Positions 33,503 to 42,752 of a DNA stretch of 64,000 nt are shown here, one piece after another. The DNA is from Pseudohongiella sp040877505 (GTDB lineage: Bacteria; Pseudomonadota; Gammaproteobacteria; Pseudomonadales; Pseudohongiellaceae). The stretch is from assembly GCF_040877505.1 (NCBI RefSeq), contig NZ_JBBDNQ010000010.1, positions 1-64,000 of the forward strand, in the 5' to 3' direction. The notes beneath the pieces were generated by a model that worked only from the letters and a program-made list of their open reading frames with translations, ran no database searches and was not told where the DNA came from. Position 1 is the first letter of the stretch; each line of letters opens with the position of its first letter. Both the position numbers and the translations under genes were made by a program.

Positions 33503-34400
33503 ACAGCGTGTATTGACTGCCATTGCCATGATACTGGTGCTGTATGCCGGCACTGCATGGTTGTCGCCCGTCATGTTCGCCGGTTTTCTGAGCCTGATAC
33601 TGTTGCCGGCCCTGCTGGAGTGGGGCCGCCTGATGGGGCTGGTGCGCGATCGCGAGCGCCTGGCCTGGGTCGGCTGCTTCATCACCCTCCTGTCGCTGGT
33701 CATCTGGTTTCTGCTCGCGCCTGACACCGGCGCAATTGAACAGACCGGGTTGTTCCTGACTTCCAGCCTGACCTTGAGTGTGGCGGGTGTCTCGTTCATC
33801 AGTGCCCTGGCGATGGGGTTCTGGATTGGGATTTTCTACTTTCTGCGCCGTTACCCCAGGCGCCAGGAGTATTGGCAGGCCCGCTGGCGCATCGGCCTGA
33901 TGGGGATGGCCTGCCTGCTGCCAACCTGGGTCGGTTTTATGTACCTCAAGGTGCTGGCGCCGTCGGGGTTGCTGGTGCTGATTCTGGTGGCACTGGTCAG
34001 TGTGGTTGATATTGGCGCCTATTTCACCGGCAAGAAGTGGGGCAATTCGAAGCTGGCGCCGGCGCTGAGCCCGAAAAAATCCTGGGCCGGATTCTGGGGC
34101 GGTGTGGCCAGCTGTGTCGCGCTAACCCTGTGTCTGCTGACCTGGGTACATATTGAGTATCAGACCCTGTCGCCGCTGACCTGGATACTGTTATTGCTGG
34201 CGGCGCTGTTACTGGCGGTTTTTTCGGTGATAGGCGATCTGTTTGAAAGCATGCTGAAGCGCCACCGGGGTCTGAAAGACAGTGGCCGCAGCCTGCCCGG
34301 TCACGGCGGGGTGCTGGATCGAATTGACAGCCTGATCGCCGCGACGCCCGTTTATGTGCTGGCGCTGGTACTTTTAAGCACAAGGCTTGATGTGTTATGA
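33495..34400 (+). CDS. cdsA: Phosphatidate cytidylyltransferase
   Basis: A 301-residue multi-pass membrane enzyme making CDP-diacylglycerol from phosphatidate and CTP. Eight or so hydrophobic segments are evident. The C-terminal family signature is intact: LKRHRGLKDSGRSLPGHGG followed by LDRIDS. I place the start at TTG 33495 (reading MLKQRVLTAIAMI). This matches the usual CdsA N terminus, has GAGGGGA about 7 bases upstream and overlaps the uppS stop by eight bases. ATG 33477 is the alternative and would add six residues. Confidence 0.93.
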   Translation: MLKQRVLTAIAMILVLYAGTAWLSPVMFAGFLSLILLPALLEWGRLMGLVRDRERLAWVGCFITLLSLVIWFLLAPDTGAIEQTGLFLTSSLTLSVAGVSFISALAMGFWIGIFYFLRRYPRRQEYWQARWRIGLMGMACLLPTWVGFMYLKVLAPSGLLVLILVALVSVVDIGAYFTGKKWGNSKLAPALSPKKSWAGFWGGVASCVALTLCLLTWVHIEYQTLSPLTWILLLLAALLLAVFSVIGDLFESMLKRHRGLKDSGRSLPGHGGVLDRIDSLIAATPVYVLALVLLSTRLDVL

Positions 34401-35647
34401 GCCAGTCTCCGGCCAATCAATCGATGAAATCGCAACTGTCATCGCAACCACCATCGCCACCGCTTGCGCAGACGATCACCGTGCTGGGCGCCACCGGGTC
34501 AGTGGGCACCAGTACGCTGGACGTCATCGCCCGCCATGAGCATTTTTCCGTTTACGCCTTGAGTGCCCACAGCAATACCGCTTTGCTGTTGCAGCAGTGC
34601 CTGCAGTTCAGGCCGGTATATGCCGTGCTCAGTGATGAACATGCGGCAGAGACCTTGCGTTTGCAGTTGATAAAAGCCGGTTCGCAGACCGAGGTCCTGT
34701 GGGGCGCTGATGCGCTGACAAAGATCGCCTCTGACCCGGCTGTTGACGTGGTGATGGCGGCTATCGTGGGCGCGGCAGGTTTGTTGCCGGCACTGGCTGC
34801 CGCCGAAAGCGGCAAGAAGGTGTTGCTGGCCAATAAAGAGTCGCTGGTGATGGCGGGTGAGCTGTTCATGCAGGCGGCCGTGCAAAGCGGCGCGGTGATT
34901 TTGCCCATCGACAGTGAACACAATGCGATTTTTCAGTGTTTACCGGCACCGGCACAATCCAGGCGCGGCAATCTGGCCGGGCAGGGTGTGCGCAAGGTGC
35001 TGCTGACCGCGTCGGGCGGACCGTTTCTGCACACCCCGGTGGAGCAGTTGCATGCCGTCACGCCGGCGCAGGCCTGCAAACACCCCAACTGGGACATGGG
35101 GCGCAAGATTTCCGTTGATTCTGCCACCATGATGAACAAGGGCCTGGAATTCATTGAGGCCTGTTATCTGTTTGATCTGGCGCCCGACGCGGTGGAGGTG
35201 GTCATTCACCCGCAAAGCATCGTGCATTCGATGGTGGAATACGCCGATGGCTCGGTACTGGCGCAGCTGGGCAGCCCGGATATGCGCGTGCCGATAGCAC
35301 ATGCCCTGGCCTGGCCGCAGCGCATTGAATCCGGGGCGGATTTCCTGAGCCTGGTGAAGAGCCCCGACCTGCAGTTTCTGGCGCCGGATCTGGTGCGTTT
35401 CCCTTGCCTGGCGCTGGGTATGGAGGCGGCCCGGGAAGGCGGTTTTGCGCCTACCTGCCTGAACGCCGCCAATGAAATTGCGGTGGCCGCCTTCCTGGAA
35501 GGCCAGATTCGCTTCACGGACATTCCGCAGATTATTTCCGGCACGCTGGCGCAAATAACTTGTCGCCAGCCGGTCTCTATCGCTATGATTCAACAGCTGG
35601 ATGCCGAGGCGCGGGCTGTTGCCTGTGACATCGCAGCGGGGCTTTAA
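34397..35647 (+). CDS. dxr: 1-deoxy-D-xylulose 5-phosphate reductoisomerase
   Basis: A 416-residue enzyme of the MEP isoprenoid pathway that converts DXP to MEP with NADPH. The Rossmann loop GATGSVG is at 31-37, after a slightly long N terminus rich in Ser/Pro/Gln. NKESLVMAGE and the metal-site stretch DSEHNAIFQCL follow, then the flexible loop and SIVHSMVEY. The ATG overlaps the cdsA stop as ATGA. Later pathway steps ispD and ispF lie at 54.9-56.2 kb. Confidence 0.97.
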   Translation: MSQSPANQSMKSQLSSQPPSPPLAQTITVLGATGSVGTSTLDVIARHEHFSVYALSAHSNTALLLQQCLQFRPVYAVLSDEHAAETLRLQLIKAGSQTEVLWGADALTKIASDPAVDVVMAAIVGAAGLLPALAAAESGKKVLLANKESLVMAGELFMQAAVQSGAVILPIDSEHNAIFQCLPAPAQSRRGNLAGQGVRKVLLTASGGPFLHTPVEQLHAVTPAQACKHPNWDMGRKISVDSATMMNKGLEFIEACYLFDLAPDAVEVVIHPQSIVHSMVEYADGSVLAQLGSPDMRVPIAHALAWPQRIESGADFLSLVKSPDLQFLAPDLVRFPCLALGMEAAREGGFAPTCLNAANEIAVAAFLEGQIRFTDIPQIISGTLAQITCRQPVSIAMIQQLDAEARAVACDIAAGL

Positions 35648-35649
35648 TT

Positions 35650-37035
35650 ATGTTTGAAACACTGCTTATCAATATTCTTGCCCTCATTGTAACCCTGGGC
35701 ATTCTGGTCACCATTCACGAATTCGGTCACTTCTGGGTCGCGCGGCGCTGCGGTGTGAAAGTGCTGCGCTTCTCTATCGGCTTTGGCCGTGCGGTGAAGA
35801 CCTGGCATGGCAAGGATGGCACCGAATACGTGATCGCGCCCATCCCGCTGGGGGGCTACGTCAAGATGCTGGGTCAGGACGATACCCAGGCCGGCGGCGG
35901 TGACATTCCAGAATCCGAGCGTCACATGGCGTTCAATTTCAAGCCCCTGTGGCAGCGCTTTGCCATTGTCGCGGCAGGGCCGATGGCCAATTTCCTGCTG
36001 GCCATTGTGGTGTTCTGGCTGATCAATGTGGCTTACGGCCTGAAAGGTGTGGCGCCGGTGATGTCCAATGTGCTGGACGGCTCGCCGGCCTATGAAGCCG
36101 GTTTGCGCGCCGGAGACGAAATTGTTGCCGTTGACGGGGTCGATACCAATATCTGGCAGCAGGTGACCATGCAGCTGCTCAACCGCCTGGGTGAAACCGG
36201 TGAACTGGTGGTCAGCGCAGTGCCGGCCAATGCGGTGGACGCACGTGATTACCGGATTCCGGTGCAGAACTGGGAGTCGCGTACCTCGGAACCCAACCCG
36301 CTCGCGTCGTTGGGCATCGTGCAGTATGAAATTCCGCCAGTCATTGACGGAGTTGTCGCCGGGGGCCGCGCCGAGCAGGCCGGGTTCCAGGCTGGTGACC
36401 GCGTGCTGAGCGCCGGTGGCGAGCAGGTCCGCAGCTGGACGCAGTGGGTGGAAATGGTTCGGGCGCATCCGGAACTGACGCTGGATGTTGTTGTCCAACG
36501 CGGAGCAGTTGAGCAGGCGTTGACGGTGACGCCGCAAAGCAGTGATGTTGATGGCGTGGCAATTGGCACCATCGGCGCCTATGTTGAACCTTATGATCTG
36601 TATGGCAGTTTGCCGCCGGAGATGCGCCGGGAGATTTCCTACAACCCGCTGACCGCGATCGGGCCAGCGTTGCAGGAAACCTGGGACAAGTCGGTTTTTG
36701 TGCTGGATTCGATCAAGAAGATGGTGATTGGCCTGATTTCCGTGAAGAATATCAATGGCCCCATCACCATCGCGCAGGTTGCGGGGGAGACCGCCAGTTA
36801 TGGCCTTGAGGTCTATCTGGGGTTTCTCGCCATACTGAGTATCAGTCTGGGTGTGCTGAACCTGCTGCCGATTCCGGTGCTCGATGGCGGGCATTTGTTG
36901 TATTACACCATAGAGGCTATCATACGCCGTCCTGTGCCAGAGCGGATTCAGGCCATGGGGCTGCAAATGGGTCTGTTGATGATTGGTGGCATCATGATGC
37001 TGGCCATTTATAACGATGTGGCCCGGCTGCTTTAA
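35650..37035 (+). CDS. rseP: Site-2 protease RseP
   Basis: A 461-residue intramembrane zinc metalloprotease. It cuts RseA in the sigma-E envelope stress pathway after DegS, and also clears signal peptides. The zinc motif HEFGH is at 23-27 in the first transmembrane helix, and the third ligand region NLLPIPVLDGGH lies near residues 404-415. Two PDZ domains sit between (for example GSPAYEAGLRAGDEI and GRAEQAGFQAGDRV). Two C-terminal membrane segments follow. It starts 2 bases after the dxr stop and precedes bamA, the usual order. Confidence 0.96.
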   Translation: MFETLLINILALIVTLGILVTIHEFGHFWVARRCGVKVLRFSIGFGRAVKTWHGKDGTEYVIAPIPLGGYVKMLGQDDTQAGGGDIPESERHMAFNFKPLWQRFAIVAAGPMANFLLAIVVFWLINVAYGLKGVAPVMSNVLDGSPAYEAGLRAGDEIVAVDGVDTNIWQQVTMQLLNRLGETGELVVSAVPANAVDARDYRIPVQNWESRTSEPNPLASLGIVQYEIPPVIDGVVAGGRAEQAGFQAGDRVLSAGGEQVRSWTQWVEMVRAHPELTLDVVVQRGAVEQALTVTPQSSDVDGVAIGTIGAYVEPYDLYGSLPPEMRREISYNPLTAIGPALQETWDKSVFVLDSIKKMVIGLISVKNINGPITIAQVAGETASYGLEVYLGFLAILSISLGVLNLLPIPVLDGGHLLYYTIEAIIRRPVPERIQAMGLQMGLLMIGGIMMLAIYNDVARLL

Positions 37036-37099
37036 TACGGGTTTTACGCGACATCATTCATCTAAATTATCATCCAGACTTCGGGCTACAAAGAATTTC

Positions 37100-39829
37100 A
37101 TGATTAGATATTGTCTCAGCGCCATCCTGACCGTCGGTCTTTGCACTGCTACCCAGGCACAGCCACTATTGCCCGGCGCCGGTTCCTCGCAGCCGGGTTC
37201 TCCTCAACCGGGCGCGCAACAACAGAGTTTTGTGATCAGCGACATCCGCATCGATGGCCTGCAGCGCATTTCGCCCGGGGTCATGTTCAGTCTGCTGCCG
37301 GTGAGTATCGGTGACACCATGCAGCCGGGCATGACCGGCCCGATTATCCGCGCGGTGACCGAATCGGGTTACTTTGAAGAAGTGGAAGTGGCGCGCGAAG
37401 GCGACGTGCTGCTGCTGACGGTACTTGAGCGCCCGTCGGTCAGCGAGATCAATATCGAAGGCAATAAGGTTCTGCAGACCGAGGACATTCTGGAAAACAT
37501 GGCGTCGGCAGAGATTGTCGAGGGCGGCATTTTCACCCGTGCCACGCTGGAGGCCATCCGCCAGGGCATTCAGGAAGTCTACTCCTCGCGTGGCCGCTAC
37601 GGCACCACGGTAGACATCGAGGTCACCGAGCAGCCGCGTAACCGTGTTGCCATCGACATGACCGTTAACGAGGGTGAGGAAAGCCGCATCCGCGACGTCA
37701 ACCTGGTTGGCAATACCACTTACAACGATGATGAACTGACCGAACTGATGGATCTGGGCACAAAACCCTGGTATCTGCCGTTCAGCAGCCGCGACCGGTA
37801 TTCGCGCGAGCAGCTGTCGGGTGACATCGAGCGGGTCACTTCCTACTACCTGGATAACGGTTTTGCCCGTTTCAATGTTGATTCCACACCGGTGACCATT
37901 ACGCCGGACAATGAACAGATTTATATCACCATCAATGTCAGCGAGGGCCAGCAGTACGAAATCAGCCGCGTGGACCTGGTGGGTGACCTGGTCAACGCCG
38001 AAGCGCTGCTGCGCGCCTACACGCTGGTAGGGCCCGGTCAGACCTATTCACAGGCGCTGATTACCGCCAGTGAAGAATACATGACACAGATCCTGGGTAA
38101 CCTGGGGTACGCCTTTGCAACCGTGGAAGGGGTGCCGACGGTCAATGATGATGATCAGACCGTGGAAGTCATCTTCTATGTTGAGCCTGGCGCCCGCACT
38201 TACGTCAACCGCATCAATTTCCGCGGCAACGTATCAACCGCTGATGATGTGTTGCGCCGGGAAATGCGCCAACTGGAAAGTGCCCCCGCGTCGAGCCAGC
38301 AGATTGAATTTTCCAAGATTCTCCTGGAGCGTCTGGGTTATTTCTCCACCGTTGAGGTGGACACGGTGGAAGTGCCGGGCACTTCGGACCAGATTGATGT
38401 TGAGTTTGACGTGGAAGAGCAGAGTTTTGGCAGCATCTCCTTCAGTGTCGGCTCCGGTGGTGGCGGTGACTGGTTTGTTGCTACTGACCTGCAGGCGGAG
38501 AACTTCCTGGGTACCGGGCGCACCGTCGCTGTGGGCCTGAACCGCAGTTATTTCCAGAGCAGCGCACGGTTTTCCTATGTTGATCCGTATTTTACCCCCG
38601 ATGGTGTGAGCCGTGGTTTCAACGTTTTTGTGCAGAAGCAGGATTCACCGTTCAACATTGCCAGTTTCTCGACGACTTCTTACGGGGCGTCGCTGAATTT
38701 CGGTTATCCGATCAGCGACAATCAGCGTATCGGATACAACCTGGGGTATACCCATACCGAACTGTCCTCTGGTGGTCTGTCCGTGCAGGAAATTGAGGCC
38801 ACGCCGCGCGTGGGTCTCAATGATCGCTACCTGGTGCGCCCGGCCAACAATAACCCGTGGGCAGGCCCGGTGGTGGATGCCATCACGGCGCCAATTTCCA
38901 GCCTGCCCGAGGAATATCGCAATCTGCCCACAGACCCCGGGTTTATTGACAAGTATGGCACCGAGTTTGATAACTTCACGTTTACCACCAATTATGTGTA
39001 CAGCACGCTGAACCGTGGCCAGCTGGCCACCCGGGGCACTCAGCACCAGGCCGCCTTCGAAATCACGGTGCCGGGCAGTGACCTGGAGTATTACCGCGCC
39101 ACCTATACCGGCCAGTACTACAAACCGATTTATGGTGATGACTGGGTATTCCATCTGCGCACCAACCTGGGTTATGGCAGTGGTTATGGCGGTACCGATG
39201 ACATGCCGTTCTTCCAGAACTTTTTTGCCGGTGGTCTGGCTTACAACGGTGTTGTTCGTGGTTACGACGAAAACAGCCTGGGCCCGCGCAGCACGGATCC
39301 GCGCGTCATAACGCCGCAACAGGCCGGGCTGGTGAAGGACGAAAATGGCAATATTGTGCTGACCCCGGGCGGCGCTGCCTCGTATGATGGCTCAATCGCC
39401 TACCCGACGGTGCCGGTGTTCGACAGCAACGGACAGCCGGTACTGGATGCCGATGGTAATCAGCAGGTCCAGCTGGCCGTTGAAAACTACAATCTGAACC
39501 GCCGCGATCGCGATTCCTTTGGCGGCAACATACTGACCACGCTGACTGCGGAAATTCTGTTTCCCTTGCCCTTTGTGGAGAATCGCGGTGGTGTGCGCTC
39601 CAGTCTGTTCGTGGATGTCGGCAACGTATTTTCCAGCAGTTGCAGTGAGTCCCAGAAACGCTTGGGCTGCGGCAACTTTGACGCCAGCGAGCTGCGCTAC
39701 TCGGCCGGTGTCGGGGTGACCTACCTGTCGCCCTTCGGGCCGTTGACGTTCTATCTGGCAGCGCCGCTGAAGAAAGGCGAAAATGACCGAACCAAGACTT
39801 TCGATTTTACCATCGGTGCCGGTTTCTAA
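37100..39829 (+). CDS. bamA: Outer membrane assembly factor BamA
   Basis: A 909-residue Omp85 protein that inserts beta-barrel proteins into the outer membrane. A signal peptide (1 to about 21, ending TQAQ) is followed by a Pro/Gly/Gln-rich stretch (about 24-45), five POTRA domains (about 46-445) and the barrel with the lid motif VRGYDENSLGPR in loop 6. The C terminus ends in Phe (GAGF). E. coli BamA has 810 residues. The extra length lies mainly in two places: a Pro/Asn-rich insertion in the barrel (region VRPANNNPWAGP to LPTDPGF) and an extended loop 6 (NGNIVLTPGGAAS to VLDADGNQQVQ). The start at 37100 precedes a clear signal peptide. Confidence 0.96.
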   Translation: MIRYCLSAILTVGLCTATQAQPLLPGAGSSQPGSPQPGAQQQSFVISDIRIDGLQRISPGVMFSLLPVSIGDTMQPGMTGPIIRAVTESGYFEEVEVAREGDVLLLTVLERPSVSEINIEGNKVLQTEDILENMASAEIVEGGIFTRATLEAIRQGIQEVYSSRGRYGTTVDIEVTEQPRNRVAIDMTVNEGEESRIRDVNLVGNTTYNDDELTELMDLGTKPWYLPFSSRDRYSREQLSGDIERVTSYYLDNGFARFNVDSTPVTITPDNEQIYITINVSEGQQYEISRVDLVGDLVNAEALLRAYTLVGPGQTYSQALITASEEYMTQILGNLGYAFATVEGVPTVNDDDQTVEVIFYVEPGARTYVNRINFRGNVSTADDVLRREMRQLESAPASSQQIEFSKILLERLGYFSTVEVDTVEVPGTSDQIDVEFDVEEQSFGSISFSVGSGGGGDWFVATDLQAENFLGTGRTVAVGLNRSYFQSSARFSYVDPYFTPDGVSRGFNVFVQKQDSPFNIASFSTTSYGASLNFGYPISDNQRIGYNLGYTHTELSSGGLSVQEIEATPRVGLNDRYLVRPANNNPWAGPVVDAITAPISSLPEEYRNLPTDPGFIDKYGTEFDNFTFTTNYVYSTLNRGQLATRGTQHQAAFEITVPGSDLEYYRATYTGQYYKPIYGDDWVFHLRTNLGYGSGYGGTDDMPFFQNFFAGGLAYNGVVRGYDENSLGPRSTDPRVITPQQAGLVKDENGNIVLTPGGAASYDGSIAYPTVPVFDSNGQPVLDADGNQQVQLAVENYNLNRRDRDSFGGNILTTLTAEILFPLPFVENRGGVRSSLFVDVGNVFSSSCSESQKRLGCGNFDASELRYSAGVGVTYLSPFGPLTFYLAAPLKKGENDRTKTFDFTIGAGF

Positions 39830-39867
39830 AAAATCTGGAAAAATTACGGTCCGAACCCGGATCTCAA

Positions 39868-39876
39868 TGATACAAT
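39868..39876 (+). promoter_or_regulatory. Candidate extended -10 promoter for skp-lpxD
   Basis: TGATACAAT (39868-39876) is an extended -10 with 5 of 6 consensus bases, followed by the GC-rich GCGCGG. No good -35 is seen at 17 bases. It would start a transcript about 40 bases before skp. No sigma-E type promoter could be made out here. Confidence 0.45.
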
Positions 39877-39923
39877 GCGCGGCTGAATACGTCAGTCGGC
39901 ATTATCTACAATGCGGAGAACTC

Positions 39924-40442
39924 ATGGTGAATACAATGAACAAGATACTGATACTCGCGACCATGCTGCTGACCAGCAGCGTAGCGGTTGCCCAGTCGCA
40001 GCCGACGATTGGCATTATTGATCTGGAACAGGCCCTGTTTGGTTCCGAGGCAGCTCAGGCACTGGAAGCGTCCACGCGTTCGGAGTTCGGAAACGACGAA
40101 GCACGCCTGGAGACGCTCAACACTGAGCTGCGTGAAATCATCGAGCGCGCCCAGCGTGACGAGTCCATCCTCAGCGAGGCGGAGATGCGCGAGATGAACT
40201 CGGATGCTGAAGAGAAGCAGGCGCAGATGCAGGTCATTGCCGAGCGACTGCAGAATGCCTGGCAGCAGCGCCAGCAGGGTTTCGTTGAGCGCATGCGCCA
40301 AAGCCTGGGGCAGGCCATTGAGGCGGTTGTTGAGGAAGGCGGGTATGACGTGGTGCTGAATGCAGAATCCGTTGCCTACTTTGACAATGCCTACAACATC
40401 ACGGCTCTGGTGACGGCCAAACTCAACGAAATGGCGCAATAA
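39924..40442 (+). CDS. skp: Periplasmic chaperone Skp (OmpH)
   Basis: A 172-residue periplasmic holdase for outer membrane proteins on their way to BamA. A signal peptide (about 1-24, ending AVAQ) precedes a short beta-strand head (TIGIIDLEQALFGS) and two long Arg/Glu/Gln-rich helices (about 45-130) that form the jellyfish-like tentacles. The ATG at 39924 has GGAG 7 bases upstream; ATG 39936 is possible. Gene order bamA-skp-lpxD is classical. Confidence 0.93.
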   Translation: MVNTMNKILILATMLLTSSVAVAQSQPTIGIIDLEQALFGSEAAQALEASTRSEFGNDEARLETLNTELREIIERAQRDESILSEAEMREMNSDAEEKQAQMQVIAERLQNAWQQRQQGFVERMRQSLGQAIEAVVEEGGYDVVLNAESVAYFDNAYNITALVTAKLNEMAQ

Positions 40443-40457
40443 TACCGGCGCGCCGGT

Positions 40458-41537
40458 ATGACAGGATCCCGTACGGTGAAGCCTTCTTTTACATTAAAAG
40501 AACTGTCCCGATTACTGGATGTGCCTGTCCAAGGCGATGACTCGATCCGGATCGACGGGCTGGCGACACTCAAGCGTGCCGGTCCGGGGAGTCTAAGCTT
40601 TCTCACCAACCCTCGTTATGCCCACCAGCTTGCTGAATGCCGGGCCAGTGCCCTTATTCTGCATCCGGACCAGGCAAGCTCTGTTACTGTTCCCTGTTTG
40701 TTGTCGCGCGCGCCTTATGTCACTTATGCCCGGGCATCGCAGCTGTTTTTCAGCCTTGCCAGTGACAGCGCCGATCAGCCACAGGAGGCTTTAGTGCACG
40801 CCAGTGCCGTGGTCGATGTCAGCGCAAGCCTGGGCAAAGGCGTCAGTGTCGGCCCGCAGGCGGTCATCGAAAGCGGCGCGGTGATAGGCGATGGCTGTCG
40901 TATCGGGGCTGGCAGTGTTATCGGTCGTGACAGTCATATTGGCAATGAGGTAGTGATCTATCCTAACGTGACGCTCTATCACGGCGTCAGCGTGGGTGAT
41001 CGCTGTATTATCCATGCCGGTACCGTGATTGGCGCTGATGGTTTCGGTTTTGCGTTTGATGGCCAGCGTTCGGTGAAAATCGCTCAACTGGGTTCGGTCA
41101 GGATTGCGGCAGATGTCGAAATCGGTGCCGGCAGTTGCGTGGATCGTGGTGCGCTGGACGACACGGTTATCGAAGAGGGCGTGAAGATCGACAATCAGGT
41201 GCAGATTGGCCACAACTGTGTGGTCGGTGCCCATACCGTGATTTGTGGTTGCAGCGCGCTGGCCGGTAGCACGCGTGTCGGGCGCTACTGTGTCATTGGC
41301 GGCGGAGTGGGCATTACCGGCCACCTGAGTATTTGCGACAAAGTAACCGTCAGTGCCATGTCGATGGTGACCCAGTCAATCAACAAACCGGGCCTGTATT
41401 CGTCCGGCACCTTGCTGCAGGAAAGCGGCCAGTGGAAACGTAATGCCGTGACGCTCGGTAAACTGTCCGAGCTGTCCAGGCGTGTAAAAAAATTGGAACA
41501 GGTTCTGCCCAATGAACCGCATGAACCAGGAAATTGA
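40458..41537 (+). CDS. lpxD: UDP-3-O-(3-hydroxyacyl)glucosamine N-acyltransferase
   Basis: A 359-residue trimeric enzyme for the third step of lipid A synthesis. The N-terminal uridine-binding domain (about 1-105, with GLATLKRAGPGSLSFLTNPRY) leads into a left-handed beta-helix of hexapeptide repeats (about 110-315). The catalytic His is in the VQIGHNCVVG segment. A C-terminal helical tail (LSELSRRVKKLEQVL) closes the protein. The ATG is near the skp stop (15-base gap), and the stop is followed directly by fabZ. Confidence 0.96.
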   Translation: MTGSRTVKPSFTLKELSRLLDVPVQGDDSIRIDGLATLKRAGPGSLSFLTNPRYAHQLAECRASALILHPDQASSVTVPCLLSRAPYVTYARASQLFFSLASDSADQPQEALVHASAVVDVSASLGKGVSVGPQAVIESGAVIGDGCRIGAGSVIGRDSHIGNEVVIYPNVTLYHGVSVGDRCIIHAGTVIGADGFGFAFDGQRSVKIAQLGSVRIAADVEIGAGSCVDRGALDDTVIEEGVKIDNQVQIGHNCVVGAHTVICGCSALAGSTRVGRYCVIGGGVGITGHLSICDKVTVSAMSMVTQSINKPGLYSSGTLLQESGQWKRNAVTLGKLSELSRRVKKLEQVLPNEPHEPGN

Positions 41538-41538
41538 A

Positions 41539-41985
41539 ATGATGATGAACGTCGAAGAAATCAAGGAATACCTGCCACAACGCTACCCGTTTTTGCTGGT
41601 GGATCGTGTAGTCAGCATGGAGATGGGCAAGTCGATCGTGGCTTACAAGAATGTCTCCGTCAATGAACCGTTTTTCAACGGCCATTTTCCTGACTATCCG
41701 ATCATGCCGGGTGTGCTGATCATCGAAGCACTGGCGCAGGCCGCCGGTGTACTGGGTTTCAAGAGTCAGGAAAAAAAGCCCAAAGACGGTTATCTGTATT
41801 ATTTTGTGGGCGCAGACAACGTCCGTCTGAAACGCCCTGTGGTGCCAGGTGACTGTTTAACCCTGGAAGCGACCATTATTACCAGCAAACGCGGCATCTA
41901 CAAATTCGCCTGTCGTGCCTCGGTAGGTGATGAGCTGGTCGGAGAAGCCACCATCCTGTGTGCGGAGAGGAAACGAGAACAGTGA
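41539..41985 (+). CDS. fabZ: 3-hydroxyacyl-ACP dehydratase FabZ
   Basis: A 148-residue hot-dog-fold dehydratase of fatty acid synthesis, balancing acyl chains between phospholipid and lipid A. The catalytic segment is FFNGHFPDYPIMPGVLIIEALAQ split over the active-site His and Glu. Three consecutive ATG codons (41539, 41542, 41545) follow AGGAA; I take the first, 6 bases downstream. An upstream open frame to 41512 overlaps lpxD. Its stop overlaps the lpxA GTG. Confidence 0.95.
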   Translation: MMMNVEEIKEYLPQRYPFLLVDRVVSMEMGKSIVAYKNVSVNEPFFNGHFPDYPIMPGVLIIEALAQAAGVLGFKSQEKKPKDGYLYYFVGADNVRLKRPVVPGDCLTLEATIITSKRGIYKFACRASVGDELVGEATILCAERKREQ

Positions 41986-42752
41986 TTGATACACGCGCCA
42001 TTATCCATCCCACTGCCAGGCTGGCAGACAATGTCAGTGTCGGTCCGTGGAGCATCATCGGTGCCAATGTCGAGATTGGTGAGGGCACCGAGATCAGCTC
42101 TCATGTCATCATCAAAGCCAACACCCGGATGGGTAAAAACAACACGGTTTATCAGTTTGCATCAGTCGGCGAAGATCCGGCCGATAAAAAATTCGCCGGT
42201 GAAGATACCTGGCTGGAAATAGGTGACGGCAATATTATCCGTGAAGGTTGTACCCTGCACCGGGGCACGGCTTCGGGCGGCGGCGTGACCCGCATTGGCA
42301 ACAACAATCTGCTGATGGCCTATGTGCATGTTGCCCATGACTGCATCGTGGGCAGCAACACGGTGTTTGCCAACAATGCAGGTCTGTCCGGTCATGCCAT
42401 TGTTGATGACTGGGTGATTCTGGGTGGTTATGCCGGGGTCAATCAGTTCCTGCACATTGGCGCCCATGCCATGATAGGGGGCATGACACACATTTCCCAT
42501 GATGTGCCGGCCTACGTCATTGTCAGTGGCAGCCCGGCAGCAGTGCGCAGTGTCAACACAGTCGGTCTTGAGCGGCGCGGTTTTGACGCAGATACCGTTA
42601 AAGAGATTCGACGTGCTTTTAAAACCATTTACAAGAAAGGTTTGAGTCTGCAGGAAGCGCAGGCGCAGCTGGCCCCGATGGCGGCTGAAAATCCCGCCAT
42701 TGATGTCTTGCTGCAATCCATTCAAGGCTCGGCCAAGGGCATACATCGCTGA
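41982..42752 (+). CDS. lpxA: UDP-N-acetylglucosamine O-acyltransferase
   Basis: A 256-residue enzyme for the first committed step of lipid A synthesis. It has a left-handed beta-helix of hexapeptide repeats, the catalytic His region MAYVHVAHDCIVG and a C-terminal helical domain. The best start is GTG 41982 (reading MIDTRAIIHPTARL), which overlaps the fabZ stop as GTGA; an in-frame extension to 41958 lies within fabZ. The stop shares one base with the lpxB start. Confidence 0.95.
   Translation: MIDTRAIIHPTARLADNVSVGPWSIIGANVEIGEGTEISSHVIIKANTRMGKNNTVYQFASVGEDPADKKFAGEDTWLEIGDGNIIREGCTLHRGTASGGGVTRIGNNNLLMAYVHVAHDCIVGSNTVFANNAGLSGHAIVDDWVILGGYAGVNQFLHIGAHAMIGGMTHISHDVPAYVIVSGSPAAVRSVNTVGLERRGFDADTVKEIRRAFKTIYKKGLSLQEAQAQLAPMAAENPAIDVLLQSIQGSAKGIHR

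Noticed and set aside
32708..33799. 363-codon minus-strand frame
   Set aside because: Antisense to uppS and the start of cdsA; no motif.
35644..36966. 440-codon minus-strand frame
   Set aside because: Antisense to rseP, which is intact with HEFGH and both PDZ domains.
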